Shown here piece after piece: positions 17,269 to 26,460 of a DNA stretch of 64,000 nucleotides (within the stretch, counting starts at the first letter, position 1; every line of letters begins with the position of its first letter). The notes below the pieces were generated by a model, which did no database searches, was not told the DNA's origin, and saw only the letters and a program-made list of their open reading frames with translations. Position numbers and translations under genes: made by a program. The DNA is from Bacteroides zhangwenhongii. GTDB taxonomy: Bacteria > Bacteroidota > Bacteroidia > Bacteroidales > Bacteroidaceae. The stretch spans positions 4,960,001 to 5,024,000 of the forward strand of contig NZ_CP059856.1 in assembly GCF_009193325.2 (NCBI RefSeq), written 5' to 3'.

Positions 17269-17352
17269 CTCTCTTGAAAACATATTCACACTTGAAAGTT
17301 GTTGAAAAGGAGATTCAGGGGCCGGAAGATGTTCGAGATCTTCCGGTTTTTT
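17269..17352 (+). ncRNA. Candidate cis-antisense small RNA upstream of susC (DonS-like position)
   Basis: A plus-strand promoter box (17255-17262) is followed about 85 nt later by a textbook terminator: 9-bp perfect stem (17322-17330 and 17338-17346), 7-nt loop and six T. The RNA lies opposite the fecR-susC intergenic leader. In B. fragilis, small RNAs such as DonS occupy the same spot, antisense between the anti-sigma gene and susC, and repress the locus; similar RNAs are reported for other ECF-controlled PULs. The size (about 84 nt) fits. Start site is inferred from the -7 box. Expression has not been shown here. Confidence 0.65.
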
Positions 17353-17464
17353 ATATTTTCTCTCCTTTCATTTCGATAAAGACTATTCAGTATTATTTTC
17401 CTTACTCATATTCTTAAATTTACAAGGTTAAACAATCATAGTATTATAAATCTCTGGTAACCGG

Positions 17465-18478
17465 TTAATAGATAGTTATATTGCGCTCTTCAATTTTATA
17501 TTGTATTTTCTCTGTAGATGCTAACGCATCCAATACTTCCTGAATGCCTTGCTCCCGACGGACGAAGTTACCGTAGAACCGGAATTTATTTAATGAATCA
17601 TTAGCTATGTGGATATTCACATTGTAGCTACGTTCCAATTCTTTCACAATATCCGGTAAAAGTTCTTCATCAAAAAACAGATAACCGTCCGTCCATTGCG
17701 AAGCATTGGAAGCCGTTACCGACTCTACTTTCATAAGCCCGTTCGACTTATCTAACACGGCTCTTTCATTAGGGACAAGATAAGTTTCCTTCTCACTTTT
17801 CAGTAAGTTATTCAACGCTACCCTGCCTTCCAGCAAAGAAACGACAACTTCATGATCTTCAGAATAATTGCGGAAATTGAATTTTGTGCCTAATACTTGC
17901 AACTGTAAATCTCTGGTCTTAACGGAAAAAGGCAGTTTCTCATTCCGCCGGACTTCAAAATATCCTTCGCCTTCTAATTCTACTTTACGGTTATCTACCC
18001 CGAAGCCTTGTGAATAGATTATTCGTGAACCTGCATTCAGCCATACCAATGTACCATCAGGCAAATAAAGTTTGGTCTTCGATCCTAAAGGAGCTTCTAC
18101 GGATATATCTGCAAAAGTGTCTTTTACATTCACTCCTCCCTGCCAATATGAGAAGCATCCTACTGCAAGTATGAGTGCGATAATCGCGGCATAACGCCAC
18201 AACGTCGACAAACGGAATTCCCGGCGAGGAGCTTTCTCCACTTGCTTCCGGCTCCCGATACGATTCCTAAATGTATCGAATGCCTTGTCTTTATTGTATT
18301 TCGACGCGGCTTCACGGCTCACGGCAGAGAACCAGACTTCCCGTTGCTGAATAAAATAATCCTCATTTTCAGGTGATGCAGCTATCCATGCTTTCAGTTC
18401 GGCTAAAGCATTTTTGTCCAAACCTTCGGTCAGATAGGTTGCAATCAATTCATCAATATGTTTCTTTTCTTCTTCCAT
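17465..18478 (-). CDS. FecR-family anti-sigma factor
   Basis: The 337-residue inner-membrane protein holds the cognate ECF sigma factor inactive until the SusC signalling domain contacts its periplasmic part. It has a cytoplasmic N-terminal region of about 90 residues (LIATYLTEGLDKNALAELKAW), one membrane segment at about 92-110 (YAAIIALILAVGCFSYW), then the FecR domain (VEAPLGSKTKLYLPDGTLVWLNAGSR) and the DUF4974 C-terminal domain ending KIQYKIEERNITIY. It lies 70 bp downstream of the sigma gene, and 271 bp before susC. Confidence 0.95.
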   Translation of the reverse strand: MEEEKKHIDELIATYLTEGLDKNALAELKAWIAASPENEDYFIQQREVWFSAVSREAASKYNKDKAFDTFRNRIGSRKQVEKAPRREFRLSTLWRYAAIIALILAVGCFSYWQGGVNVKDTFADISVEAPLGSKTKLYLPDGTLVWLNAGSRIIYSQGFGVDNRKVELEGEGYFEVRRNEKLPFSVKTRDLQLQVLGTKFNFRNYSEDHEVVVSLLEGRVALNNLLKSEKETYLVPNERAVLDKSNGLMKVESVTASNASQWTDGYLFFDEELLPDIVKELERSYNVNIHIANDSLNKFRFYGNFVRREQGIQEVLDALASTEKIQYKIEERNITIY

Positions 18479-18548
18479 TTTTCTGCATTCTATAAAGGAG
18501 ACAGTAGATTTTTAATTGAGGGTAGTCAAAATATGACCTTTTTCGTTT

Positions 18549-19154
18549 TTACCCGAAAAAAAATAAAAGTAGAGTAATCAGATATTTACTCAGATTCTTT
18601 TGTAAAGATGCTAATGCATTCTTTATATGATACTTAACCGTATTGACAGAGATACCCAACTCTTGAGAAATTTCTTCGTATGATTTTCCTTCAAAACGAC
18701 TCTTATCGAATACGCGACGACACTCGTCCGGCAATTTATCAATGGCTTTATATATTTCCTCTTCCAGTTCACGTTCCAACAATGTTCCCAACGGATGCGA
18801 ATCGGATATCATCATTTTATCGTCTGTTATCTCATCGGGCATTAGAGATGAAAACGAAATCTCACGCTTTTCCCATTCTGAATTAAGATAGTTAATACAA
18901 CGGTTACGGACGGCTCTCAACAAATAGCTACGGATGGAAACGGAAATCTCCAGCGTTTCACGAATCTCCCATAAATGAAAAATTGTATCCCCAACGATGG
19001 TTTCCGCAAGAAAGTGATCTTTCACATAGCCATTTGCGACATGACACAGCAGGGCATAATGACGGTCATAGATGTATTGATAGGCATCTTCATTGCCTGT
19101 CTTCAACTGCTCCACTATTAAAGTTTCAGTATGCTCCATAAATGTATTAGTCAA
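18549..19154 (-). CDS. ECF RNA polymerase sigma factor of the PUL
   Basis: The 201-residue sigma factor has region 2 with AYQYIYDRHYALLCHVANGYV and SIRSYLLRAVRNRCINYL, and region 4 with IDKLPDECRRVFDKSRFEGKSYEEISQELGIS cut by the usual turn and followed by VNTVKYHIKNAL. This is the Bacteroides sigma-70 family I type found with FecR and SusC. It should direct transcription of susC and genes after it once released. An in-frame ATG five codons later could also start. A -7 box lies at 19165-19172. Confidence 0.95.
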   Translation of the reverse strand: MTNTFMEHTETLIVEQLKTGNEDAYQYIYDRHYALLCHVANGYVKDHFLAETIVGDTIFHLWEIRETLEISVSIRSYLLRAVRNRCINYLNSEWEKREISFSSLMPDEITDDKMMISDSHPLGTLLERELEEEIYKAIDKLPDECRRVFDKSRFEGKSYEEISQELGISVNTVKYHIKNALASLQKNLSKYLITLLLFFFG

Positions 19155-19164
19155 GTTAATGGCA

Positions 19165-19172
19165 CAAATTTA
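19165..19172 (-). promoter_or_regulatory. Candidate -7 box for the ECF sigma gene
   Basis: The minus strand reads TAAATTTG directly before the sigma gene. The distance to the listed ATG is only about 10 bp, which favours the later in-frame ATG at 19139 if this box is used. No good -33 was seen. Confidence 0.35.
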
Positions 19173-19285
19173 GAGAATTTGTCGCAAACGACCTAATTAT
19201 CTATATTGATATATCTGCCGGACACTTCAACTAGAAAAATAAAGAAAAAAATTATCTCCGAATAACTATATATGGAATAAAAAGT

Positions 19286-19293
19286 TATTTTTG
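19286..19293 (+). promoter_or_regulatory. -7 box for the SLC13 transporter
   Basis: TATTTTTG matches TAnnTTTG and lies 33 bp before the ATG at 19327. No TTTG at proper -33 spacing. Confidence 0.5.
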
Positions 19294-19326
19294 CACCGTT
19301 TTTTAATTTTATCTTAATCTAATATT

Positions 19327-20841
19327 ATGTACAAGATTTTTCACGGCTTTCATTTAGTGGAAGCTTATCAGGATTTGAAAAAAGCCAAACGGTTGGCAAA
19401 AAACCGGACAGTAACCCGATGCATAAAGTTAACCGTGGCTATTACTCTCTCCCTTATTTTATGGTTCCTCCCTATTGATACATTTGGAATAGAAGGATTA
19501 ACCGTCATAGAACAAAGACTTATTTCCATCTTTATTTTTGCCACACTGATGTGGGTATTCGAAGCTATCCCCGCATGGACAACCTCCGTATTGATTGTTG
19601 TATTACTATTACTTACCGTTTCAGACAGTAGCTTATGGTTCCTCACGCAAAATATTTCAGCTGATGAGTTAGGGCAGACAGTCAAATATAAGTCCATTAT
19701 GCACTGCTTTGCCGATCCTATCATTATGTTATTTATAGGTGGGTTCATACTTGCCATCGCAGCAACCAAAAGCGGACTGGACGTATTGTTGGCACGTGTC
19801 ATGCTGCGACCTTTCGGAACACAGTCACGCTATGTACTATTAGGATTCATTCTCGTTACGGCCGCCTTCTCTATGTTCCTTAGCAATACAGCTACAGCTG
19901 CCATGATGCTCACTTTCCTTACTCCTGTATTAAAAGTACTGCCAGCAGACGGTAAGGGGAAAATAGGACTGGCCATGGCTATTCCTGTAGCGGCCAATGT
20001 AGGCGGTATGGGAACTCCTATCGGTACACCACCTAACGCCATTGCTTTAAAATACCTGAATGATCCGGAAGGGCTGAACCTGAACATCGGTTTTGGAGAA
20101 TGGATGAGTTTTATGTTGCCTTATACCATTATTGTATTGTTTATTGCGTGGTTTATTCTCTTAAGACTATTCCCTTTTAAACAAAAAAACATTGAATTAC
20201 AAATCGAAGGCGAAGCCAAAAAAGACTGGCGTTCCATTGTAGTTTATATTACTTTCGCTATCACTGTCGTCCTATGGATGTTTGACAAAGTGACAGGAGT
20301 GAATTCCAATGTTGTAGCCATGATTCCAGTAGCCGTATTCTGTATAACAGGGGTTATCACCAAACGTGACCTGGAAGAAATCAGTTGGAGTGTACTCTGG
20401 ATGGTAGCCGGTGGGTTCGCACTGGGTGTTGCCCTACAAGAAACAGGACTGGCCAAACATATGATTGAAGCTATTCCCTTCAACACATGGCCTCCTGTAC
20501 TAATGATTGTCGGCTCCGGACTGATTTGTTATGCCATGGCAAATTTCATCTCGCATACGGCTACTGCGGCATTGCTAGTCCCTATTCTTGCTATTGCGGG
20601 AAGCAGTATGCGTGAAAACCTATTTTCATTAGGTGGAGTCGAAACTTTATTGATCGGGGTAGCAATCGGGTCATCATTAGCAATGATATTGCCCATCAGT
20701 ACTCCTCCCAACGCACTGGCACATGCTACAGGTATGATTCAACAGAAGGATATGGAAAAAGTCGGTATCATTATGGGAATTATCGGACTAATACTGGGAT
20801 ATACCATGTTGATTATACTTGGCTCCAATAAATTGCTATAA
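19327..20841 (+). CDS. SLC13 (DASS) family sodium/anion symporter
   Basis: The 504-residue membrane protein likely imports dicarboxylates, citrate or sulfate with sodium. Many hydrophobic segments are visible (about 11-12), starting with VAITLSLILWFLPI after a 30-residue charged N-terminus. It has the duplicated family signatures: SNTATAAMMLTF with PVAANVGGMGTPIGTPPNAIAL in the first half, and SHTATAALLVPI with PISTPPNALAHATG in the second, which form the sodium and substrate sites. It stands alone between a divergent sigma gene and a convergent phosphatase gene. Which anion it carries cannot be told. Confidence 0.93.
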   Translation: MYKIFHGFHLVEAYQDLKKAKRLAKNRTVTRCIKLTVAITLSLILWFLPIDTFGIEGLTVIEQRLISIFIFATLMWVFEAIPAWTTSVLIVVLLLLTVSDSSLWFLTQNISADELGQTVKYKSIMHCFADPIIMLFIGGFILAIAATKSGLDVLLARVMLRPFGTQSRYVLLGFILVTAAFSMFLSNTATAAMMLTFLTPVLKVLPADGKGKIGLAMAIPVAANVGGMGTPIGTPPNAIALKYLNDPEGLNLNIGFGEWMSFMLPYTIIVLFIAWFILLRLFPFKQKNIELQIEGEAKKDWRSIVVYITFAITVVLWMFDKVTGVNSNVVAMIPVAVFCITGVITKRDLEEISWSVLWMVAGGFALGVALQETGLAKHMIEAIPFNTWPPVLMIVGSGLICYAMANFISHTATAALLVPILAIAGSSMRENLFSLGGVETLLIGVAIGSSLAMILPISTPPNALAHATGMIQQKDMEKVGIIMGIIGLILGYTMLIILGSNKLL

Positions 20842-20863
20842 ATAATTTCTTTTCCATAAAGAT

Positions 20864-20897
20864 AAGCCCTGCAAGAAAAAACATTCTTACAGGGCTT
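20864..20897. terminator. Terminator between SLC13 and MINPP-like genes
   Basis: An 8-bp GC-rich stem (20864-20871 and 20890-20897) extends inward with AAGAA/TTCTT and ends in a T run. It lies between convergent genes and serves both. Confidence 0.8.
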
Positions 20898-20904
20898 TTT
20901 GGGG

Positions 20905-22191
20905 TTAATCTATCTCGTTTAGAGAATTAGAAAGTATCTTTTTTGACATCATTATTCGCTGTTCAAAATATTTGCGGACTTCTTCCCACTGATAATACGG
21001 GAAACGAGATGTTGCCACCGGAATAGCTACTTCTTTTTCATTCAAAAGTATTTTAATCCAGACCAGACCGTTTTGATCATGATAAAGAACCCATTGCACG
21101 TTGGCAGCCATGGGAGCAATCTCATAATCTTTCCAATAAATGGATACAGAATCGGACGTCGTTATCTGTATGTCAGTTTTCCCTATCCCCATCAAAGCCA
21201 CCAAAGGGATAACAGTTTCCGCATGGGCAAAACGGAGATTTACCCGGTTATCTGATTGACCGTGAATTACCCTTTCTGTAGTTTGAATGAACTCAGAAAG
21301 TAACGGCCACGCAATTGCAACCGGCAGCATTCCTCCTACCGGTGCCGCACTTTTAGTCATATATTGCCGTAAATTTTGCGTTTGCCAATAATTGTACCAT
21401 TCCTTATTTCTAAAAAGGTCTTTCATATCAAAAGGTAAGCCCGTATCAGGAAGGATTGCCGCTATTGAAAACAAAGCCATGACAAATTCCCGGCTTTCCA
21501 ATTCTGTTTCTTGCCCCAAAGTAAGAAAAATTCTTTTCATGACAGGAGTAACCGTCATTTTATCCCGGACAAATGATTCATACAATGGAATCCAATCTCC
21601 TTTCTCTTTATAATGAATATAAGGTTTGTTCAAATCGAAAAAACGGAGAAGAGTATTATATTGCTCCCCTGCACTTTGCCGTATGACCAGTGAGGAATCG
21701 CACTTCTTCATACTGGAAAGAAAAACATCCATACTGTTGATGCAACGAGGAACGTAGGTAGCTATGGCTTCAATCCGAGCCGAATCTACGAATAGTTCCG
21801 GATAACGTGATAACATACGTTCTGCTATTTCTTTTTGCTCCTGTTCTCCTATTGGCGACAACTTTCCCCATTGATCCTTAAAATTGTTGGACAGTTGTAA
21901 TATCGTAGCAAGTAGTTCCAGTCCTTTTGCAGTCAATCTTTTCTCCTGCTTCGCCAGTATAAGCCCATTTCTAACTTTCTCTAACGCTTTTCCTGAAGTT
22001 GGAAATCGTGCTCCATGTCTTCCCAAATGGTTAATATAAAAAGGAACCATACCCTCATGATTTAAAATGGGAAGTTCCTTTATTGAAGGGTATGGCATGG
22101 CCGTACCTGCATATTTCTGAATTTCACTTTGTCCAAGTAGAGAAGCAACAGGGAAAAGTAGAACAGCTAAAAATATCATTATCGTTTTCAT
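20905..22191 (-). CDS. Histidine-type phosphatase, MINPP-like
   Basis: The 428-residue exported phosphatase has the RHGARFP motif of branch-2 histidine acid phosphatases (nucleophilic His, about residue 58) and the proton-donor motif FAHAETVIPL with HAE. This is the multiple inositol polyphosphate phosphatase pattern seen in gut Bacteroides enzymes that degrade phytate. The start at 22191 (MKTIMIFLAVLLFPVASLLG) gives a signal peptide; the longer frame is leader. It lies 71 bp downstream of the hybrid regulator gene on the same strand, so may be co-transcribed. Substrate could be phytate or a phosphorylated glycan. Confidence 0.85.
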   Translation of the reverse strand: MKTIMIFLAVLLFPVASLLGQSEIQKYAGTAMPYPSIKELPILNHEGMVPFYINHLGRHGARFPTSGKALEKVRNGLILAKQEKRLTAKGLELLATILQLSNNFKDQWGKLSPIGEQEQKEIAERMLSRYPELFVDSARIEAIATYVPRCINSMDVFLSSMKKCDSSLVIRQSAGEQYNTLLRFFDLNKPYIHYKEKGDWIPLYESFVRDKMTVTPVMKRIFLTLGQETELESREFVMALFSIAAILPDTGLPFDMKDLFRNKEWYNYWQTQNLRQYMTKSAAPVGGMLPVAIAWPLLSEFIQTTERVIHGQSDNRVNLRFAHAETVIPLVALMGIGKTDIQITTSDSVSIYWKDYEIAPMAANVQWVLYHDQNGLVWIKILLNEKEVAIPVATSRFPYYQWEEVRKYFEQRIMMSKKILSNSLNEID

Positions 22192-22262
22192 CCGGCATAA
22201 TTTGTTTCTATTTGCAACACATAACAACCAGAGATAAAATAATGTTTATTCTCTCCCATATA

Positions 22263-25200
22263 CTATTCCATATCATCAGTTGTCGAAGAAGACACCTCTT
22301 TCCCCACTTCTGCATACTTGCTTGGACTTACATCATAATACTTTTTAAATACTTCACGGAAGTATTTGACATCCGAGAATCCAACAATATCAGCAACCTC
22401 CGTTACTGTATGTTCACCCTGTTTTAGCAATTGTGCAGCATATTGCAAACGTATCATCCGGATATAATCAGCCGGGGCATAACCGGTCAATATCTTTAAT
22501 TTATTGTAGAAACTCGTACGGCTCATATGATGCTGACTACTAAGCATCTCCACATTAAAGTCCGAATCCCCCATGTTCTTCTCGATACATTCCTTAACTG
22601 AAGCTATAAATTTCCAATCCAAGGTATTGGAGCAATTAGCTGGCAAATCCTCTTCTTCATCTTCAATACTATTATAAACATGACGAAGCAAAGCGCGATT
22701 CGCAAGTATGTTTTTTATAGTAACCTTGAGTATTCCCACACTAAAAGGTTTGGTGATATAAGCATCTGCTCCTATTTCCAGTCCTCCGAGTATATCTTTC
22801 TCATCCCCTAGCGCGGTCAGCAAAATAACTGGAATATGAGACATCTCAATATCAGTCTTTATAATTGAACATAGTTTATCCCCACTCATCTCCGGCATCA
22901 TTATGTCAGATATGACAAGATCCGGATTAAATTCCCGTATAATGACAAGTGCGTCCTTTCCATTAGAACAAGACTGAACGTTATAACTAGCAGTAAGCAT
23001 ACCAACAAGATAATTGCGCAATTCATCATTATCTTCTACTACTAAAACACGTTGTGAAGATTTATTCATCTGTGAAGATTTCGTGGTCGGCAAGTTCGAG
23101 ACTTCACCCGACACGATAGTTTCCGGACATTCATCCATCTCTTTAGGAGAAATGAATTTAGCTTTACGAAAATGTTTATTTCCTTTCGGAAACATTATCC
23201 GCACACAAGTTCCTTGCTGCTCGGCACTTTGAATTTGGATCTTTCCCTTATGCAACCGGACCAGTTTGTATACCAGCATAAGTCCGATTCCACTGCCCGT
23301 CACTTTCAGATTGACAACATTACTGCCCCTGAAATAGTTCTTAAACAAGTTCTTTTGCTCACATGAAGGAATACCGATTCCCGTATCTTTTACCTCAATG
23401 CTCCAAGTGGTCCCTTCCTCAGAAGCATAAATACACACGCTACCGTTTTCCGGTGTGTATTTCAATGCATTGGATAAAATATTTTTCAGAATGGACCCCA
23501 TCTTATCACTATCAAACCATACATTCAGATAGTCAAAGTTGCTTTCATAAACAAATCTGATATGTTTCATTTCGGCATATTTGCGGAAAGTGGCACAAAC
23601 ATTATTCATATAGGAGTTCAACTCATATTCAGAGACGTAAAGGGTAGAAGAATAAACATCGATTCGCTCAAAGTTTATCAGATTGGTCGTCAGTTGAAGC
23701 AATGTATCCACATTTCTAAGAGCCATATTCATATGTGGCAACGCTTTTTCAGCCACCAAATGATTTTCTACAACTTCCTCCAACGGTGCTTTTATCAATG
23801 TAAGCGGCGTACGTATGTCGTGGGCCGTATTAACAAAGAACCGTGTCTTCTCATCCGATATCTTCTTTTGTTTGTGCAACATGATAATACGGAATATGAT
23901 AATCATAACCAGCACCAACAGAATTGCATACCCCACCATGGCCCACACACTAGCCCATACCGGAGGCGTAATAACAATCTGAATACTCCTCGTCTCATAA
24001 GTTTTATATTTCTCCTCATTAGATATGGCGCGAATCTGTAACGTGTAACTGCCGGGAGGCAAATTCCTGACAAGAATTCGATTATCATAGCTCGGACGGC
24101 TCCATTCTTTATGATAACCGTCAATTTTCCATGAGTAAAGAATATTGGAAGGATAATCATAATTGATAGAAGCTACATCAAGGGAGAATGTGTTTTGTCC
24201 GTAGGCTAATTCCAACCGGTCAGTTTCATCAATATCCTGCTTCAAAGGAGATCCATCATCACCCGGATATACAGGATGATAGGCTATCATAAAGTCACGT
24301 AGTAATAAACGCGAATAACGGGGCTCCGGTATCTGTATATCTGTCGAAAACCTAACAGCACCATCATTACCTCCAAAAACAAGCGTACTATTACTATAAG
24401 CAGTAGCAGAGCCTGCATTAAAATTAACACTCATCAATCCTTGCTCCCGCGTCCAGTTGCGAAAAGAATGTTCCTCGGGAGAATAGATCGTAATGCCGTT
24501 CTCCGTCCCCATCAAGAGTTTACCGTCCTGACGTGGAAGAATCGTATAAATATTGTCGGAAATCAACGCGCAATTGTCAGTTCGGTACTGATGCACAAAT
24601 TTTCCTTTATTGCTATCATAAACCAGAAGTCCAGCTCCACGAGTGCCAATGTACAAAATGCCGTCTTCTCTTTGACATAATGCACATATATAAAGAGATT
24701 CAATGGGCAGGTCAATGTACTGATAAATTCCAGATTGCTTATCAAGCTGATAGAGCCCCATTCTTGTACCAATCCACATCCGCCGGACATCCTTCTCCAA
24801 AATGGTAGTAATGGAGCTTATTCCTGAATACAAACGCACACTTTTACTCTCAAGATTGATGCGTTTCAAATGATAATATCCACCGGACCAAATATCACCG
24901 TTAGAATCTTTTTTAATATCAAAAATATATTGGTCAGGACGTATTCCCGCAATAGAAGCAGGAGAAAAACAACTTATTTTAAACCCCTTTTTTTCTATCT
25001 TATAAATATTGGAGGTAAAACCACCAGCCCATATCACACCTGGAGAGACCTCACAGAGTGCTAAAAAGATATGATTCTCATCTTCCATGGCCGGATCAAA
25101 CGAACTTACAAAAGAGCGCCATTCTTTTGTTTTAGTCTGATAGAGACTGATACCATTACTGGTTGCGAACCAAAGATCACCGTCACTATCCTCCATCACG

Positions 25201-26264
25201 TCATGTACTTGATCGTTCACCAAAGACCGGTTGTTGCCGAGGGAATGTTTTATAAGGTCATAACTCTGATAACGATTATTACGGATTGTGATACCTGTGG
25301 GATAATTGGCAAGCCAAATACGCTCTTCTTCATCCACATAAATGTCATTGATATTGTTTCCATTCATCCCATTATAGCTACTATAATCAGCTGTTATATA
25401 GGGTTCACTCATGGCTGTATTCACATCCAGTTTGTATACCCCTTTTCCACCTGTGGCTATCAGAAGTTCATGAGCGTTCAAAGCTACAATTTGGTTAACC
25501 TCTACATTATTGGGGGATTGACAAGGAATGATTTTTCCTGTTCCAACCATGTCATATATAAGTATTCCCTCTTTGTAGGTTCCCACAAACAGCTGTTGTG
25601 AAACGGCATGATAATAAAGCTCATGTACAGGTGCAGCAATACCTTTCACTACTTCATCAGCAACCAACTTCAGTTCGTCCCCTTCCACTCTAACACGAAA
25701 CAAACCGCTTCCCGTACCGATAAAAAACTGGTTACTATCCGTCTGTTCAATAACAGTTATTTCCTCATGAACCGGCATTGACAAATGTAGTGTTTTTCCT
25801 GTACGGATATCATACCAAGTAAGGGCGTCTTTATAACATAGCCAAATATGGTCATTCCTATCCAAATAACCGTAATTAAGAAACGCCTGCGACTTATTTC
25901 TAATCAGCTCCGGATGTACATATGTCAAGTCGAACTTATCATGTTTCGAATCATACTTGAAAATCCTTCCTTTTTGACCAATCACCCATAAGACATCCTC
26001 TCTATCCATATAGAGCCAACTCAAGGCAATCCGCGAATCCAACTTCATGCTATCGTCTGAAAAGGTGTAATGCTTGATATGTTTGCCATCGTAACGGTCG
26101 ACCCCTTCTTGGGTCAAAAACCACATATATCCTCTTCGGTCTTTCTGGATATGGTATATTTTCTGATTATTCAAACCATCTTCCAGTCCTATGTACTTAT
26201 AAATCTGCCCTTTGCTTACAGTAGCATTAATGAAAAGGAGTATAAACAACAAAAGCCTTTTCAT
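22263..26264 (-). CDS. Hybrid two-component system regulator (sensor kinase fused to AraC DNA-binding domain)
   Basis: This 1333-residue protein senses a glycan fragment in the periplasm and switches on target genes directly. Order: signal peptide (MKRLLLFILLFINATVS), two seven-blade Reg_prop propellers (to about 690), Y_Y_Y domain (about 690-765), membrane helix (about 775-797), HisKA with H815 in NTAHDIRTPLTL, HATPase (DTGIGIPS, GSGIGLML), receiver with D1120 in VISDIMMPEMSG, and AraC-type HTH at the C-terminus (DYIRMIRLQYAAQLL). The start at 26264 is chosen for the signal peptide; ATGs at 26282 and 26300 are alternatives. Its neighbours are GH92 (upstream) and MINPP (downstream), probable targets. 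Confidence 0.95.
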   Translation of the reverse strand: MKRLLLFILLFINATVSKGQIYKYIGLEDGLNNQKIYHIQKDRRGYMWFLTQEGVDRYDGKHIKHYTFSDDSMKLDSRIALSWLYMDREDVLWVIGQKGRIFKYDSKHDKFDLTYVHPELIRNKSQAFLNYGYLDRNDHIWLCYKDALTWYDIRTGKTLHLSMPVHEEITVIEQTDSNQFFIGTGSGLFRVRVEGDELKLVADEVVKGIAAPVHELYYHAVSQQLFVGTYKEGILIYDMVGTGKIIPCQSPNNVEVNQIVALNAHELLIATGGKGVYKLDVNTAMSEPYITADYSSYNGMNGNNINDIYVDEEERIWLANYPTGITIRNNRYQSYDLIKHSLGNNRSLVNDQVHDVMEDSDGDLWFATSNGISLYQTKTKEWRSFVSSFDPAMEDENHIFLALCEVSPGVIWAGGFTSNIYKIEKKGFKISCFSPASIAGIRPDQYIFDIKKDSNGDIWSGGYYHLKRINLESKSVRLYSGISSITTILEKDVRRMWIGTRMGLYQLDKQSGIYQYIDLPIESLYICALCQREDGILYIGTRGAGLLVYDSNKGKFVHQYRTDNCALISDNIYTILPRQDGKLLMGTENGITIYSPEEHSFRNWTREQGLMSVNFNAGSATAYSNSTLVFGGNDGAVRFSTDIQIPEPRYSRLLLRDFMIAYHPVYPGDDGSPLKQDIDETDRLELAYGQNTFSLDVASINYDYPSNILYSWKIDGYHKEWSRPSYDNRILVRNLPPGSYTLQIRAISNEEKYKTYETRSIQIVITPPVWASVWAMVGYAILLVLVMIIIFRIIMLHKQKKISDEKTRFFVNTAHDIRTPLTLIKAPLEEVVENHLVAEKALPHMNMALRNVDTLLQLTTNLINFERIDVYSSTLYVSEYELNSYMNNVCATFRKYAEMKHIRFVYESNFDYLNVWFDSDKMGSILKNILSNALKYTPENGSVCIYASEEGTTWSIEVKDTGIGIPSCEQKNLFKNYFRGSNVVNLKVTGSGIGLMLVYKLVRLHKGKIQIQSAEQQGTCVRIMFPKGNKHFRKAKFISPKEMDECPETIVSGEVSNLPTTKSSQMNKSSQRVLVVEDNDELRNYLVGMLTASYNVQSCSNGKDALVIIREFNPDLVISDIMMPEMSGDKLCSIIKTDIEMSHIPVILLTALGDEKDILGGLEIGADAYITKPFSVGILKVTIKNILANRALLRHVYNSIEDEEEDLPANCSNTLDWKFIASVKECIEKNMGDSDFNVEMLSSQHHMSRTSFYNKLKILTGYAPADYIRMIRLQYAAQLLKQGEHTVTEVADIVGFSDVKYFREVFKKYYDVSPSKYAEVGKEVSSSTTDDME

Positions 26265-26311
26265 TTTTACAAAACGATTCATGTCTTCACAAATATTCAA
26301 AAAATACTCTG

Positions 26312-26343
26312 CAAAAATATGAAAAATTTAATAAAAACGCAAT
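26312..26343 (-). promoter_or_regulatory. Promoter of the hybrid regulator gene
   Basis: The minus strand has -7 TATTTTTG (26312-26319) and a -33-like ATTG (26340-26343) with a 20-bp spacer. The transcription start would fall near 26305, which supports a start codon at 26282 or 26264. Confidence 0.55.
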
Positions 26344-26460
26344 ACTACGAATGTATTCATACTCAACTGATAATTAAAATTAATCCTCATGTATCCAGAT
26401 TGAGGAAGCTATCCCAAATACAAAAAATAATCACCCAATAACTATACAGAAACACATTTA

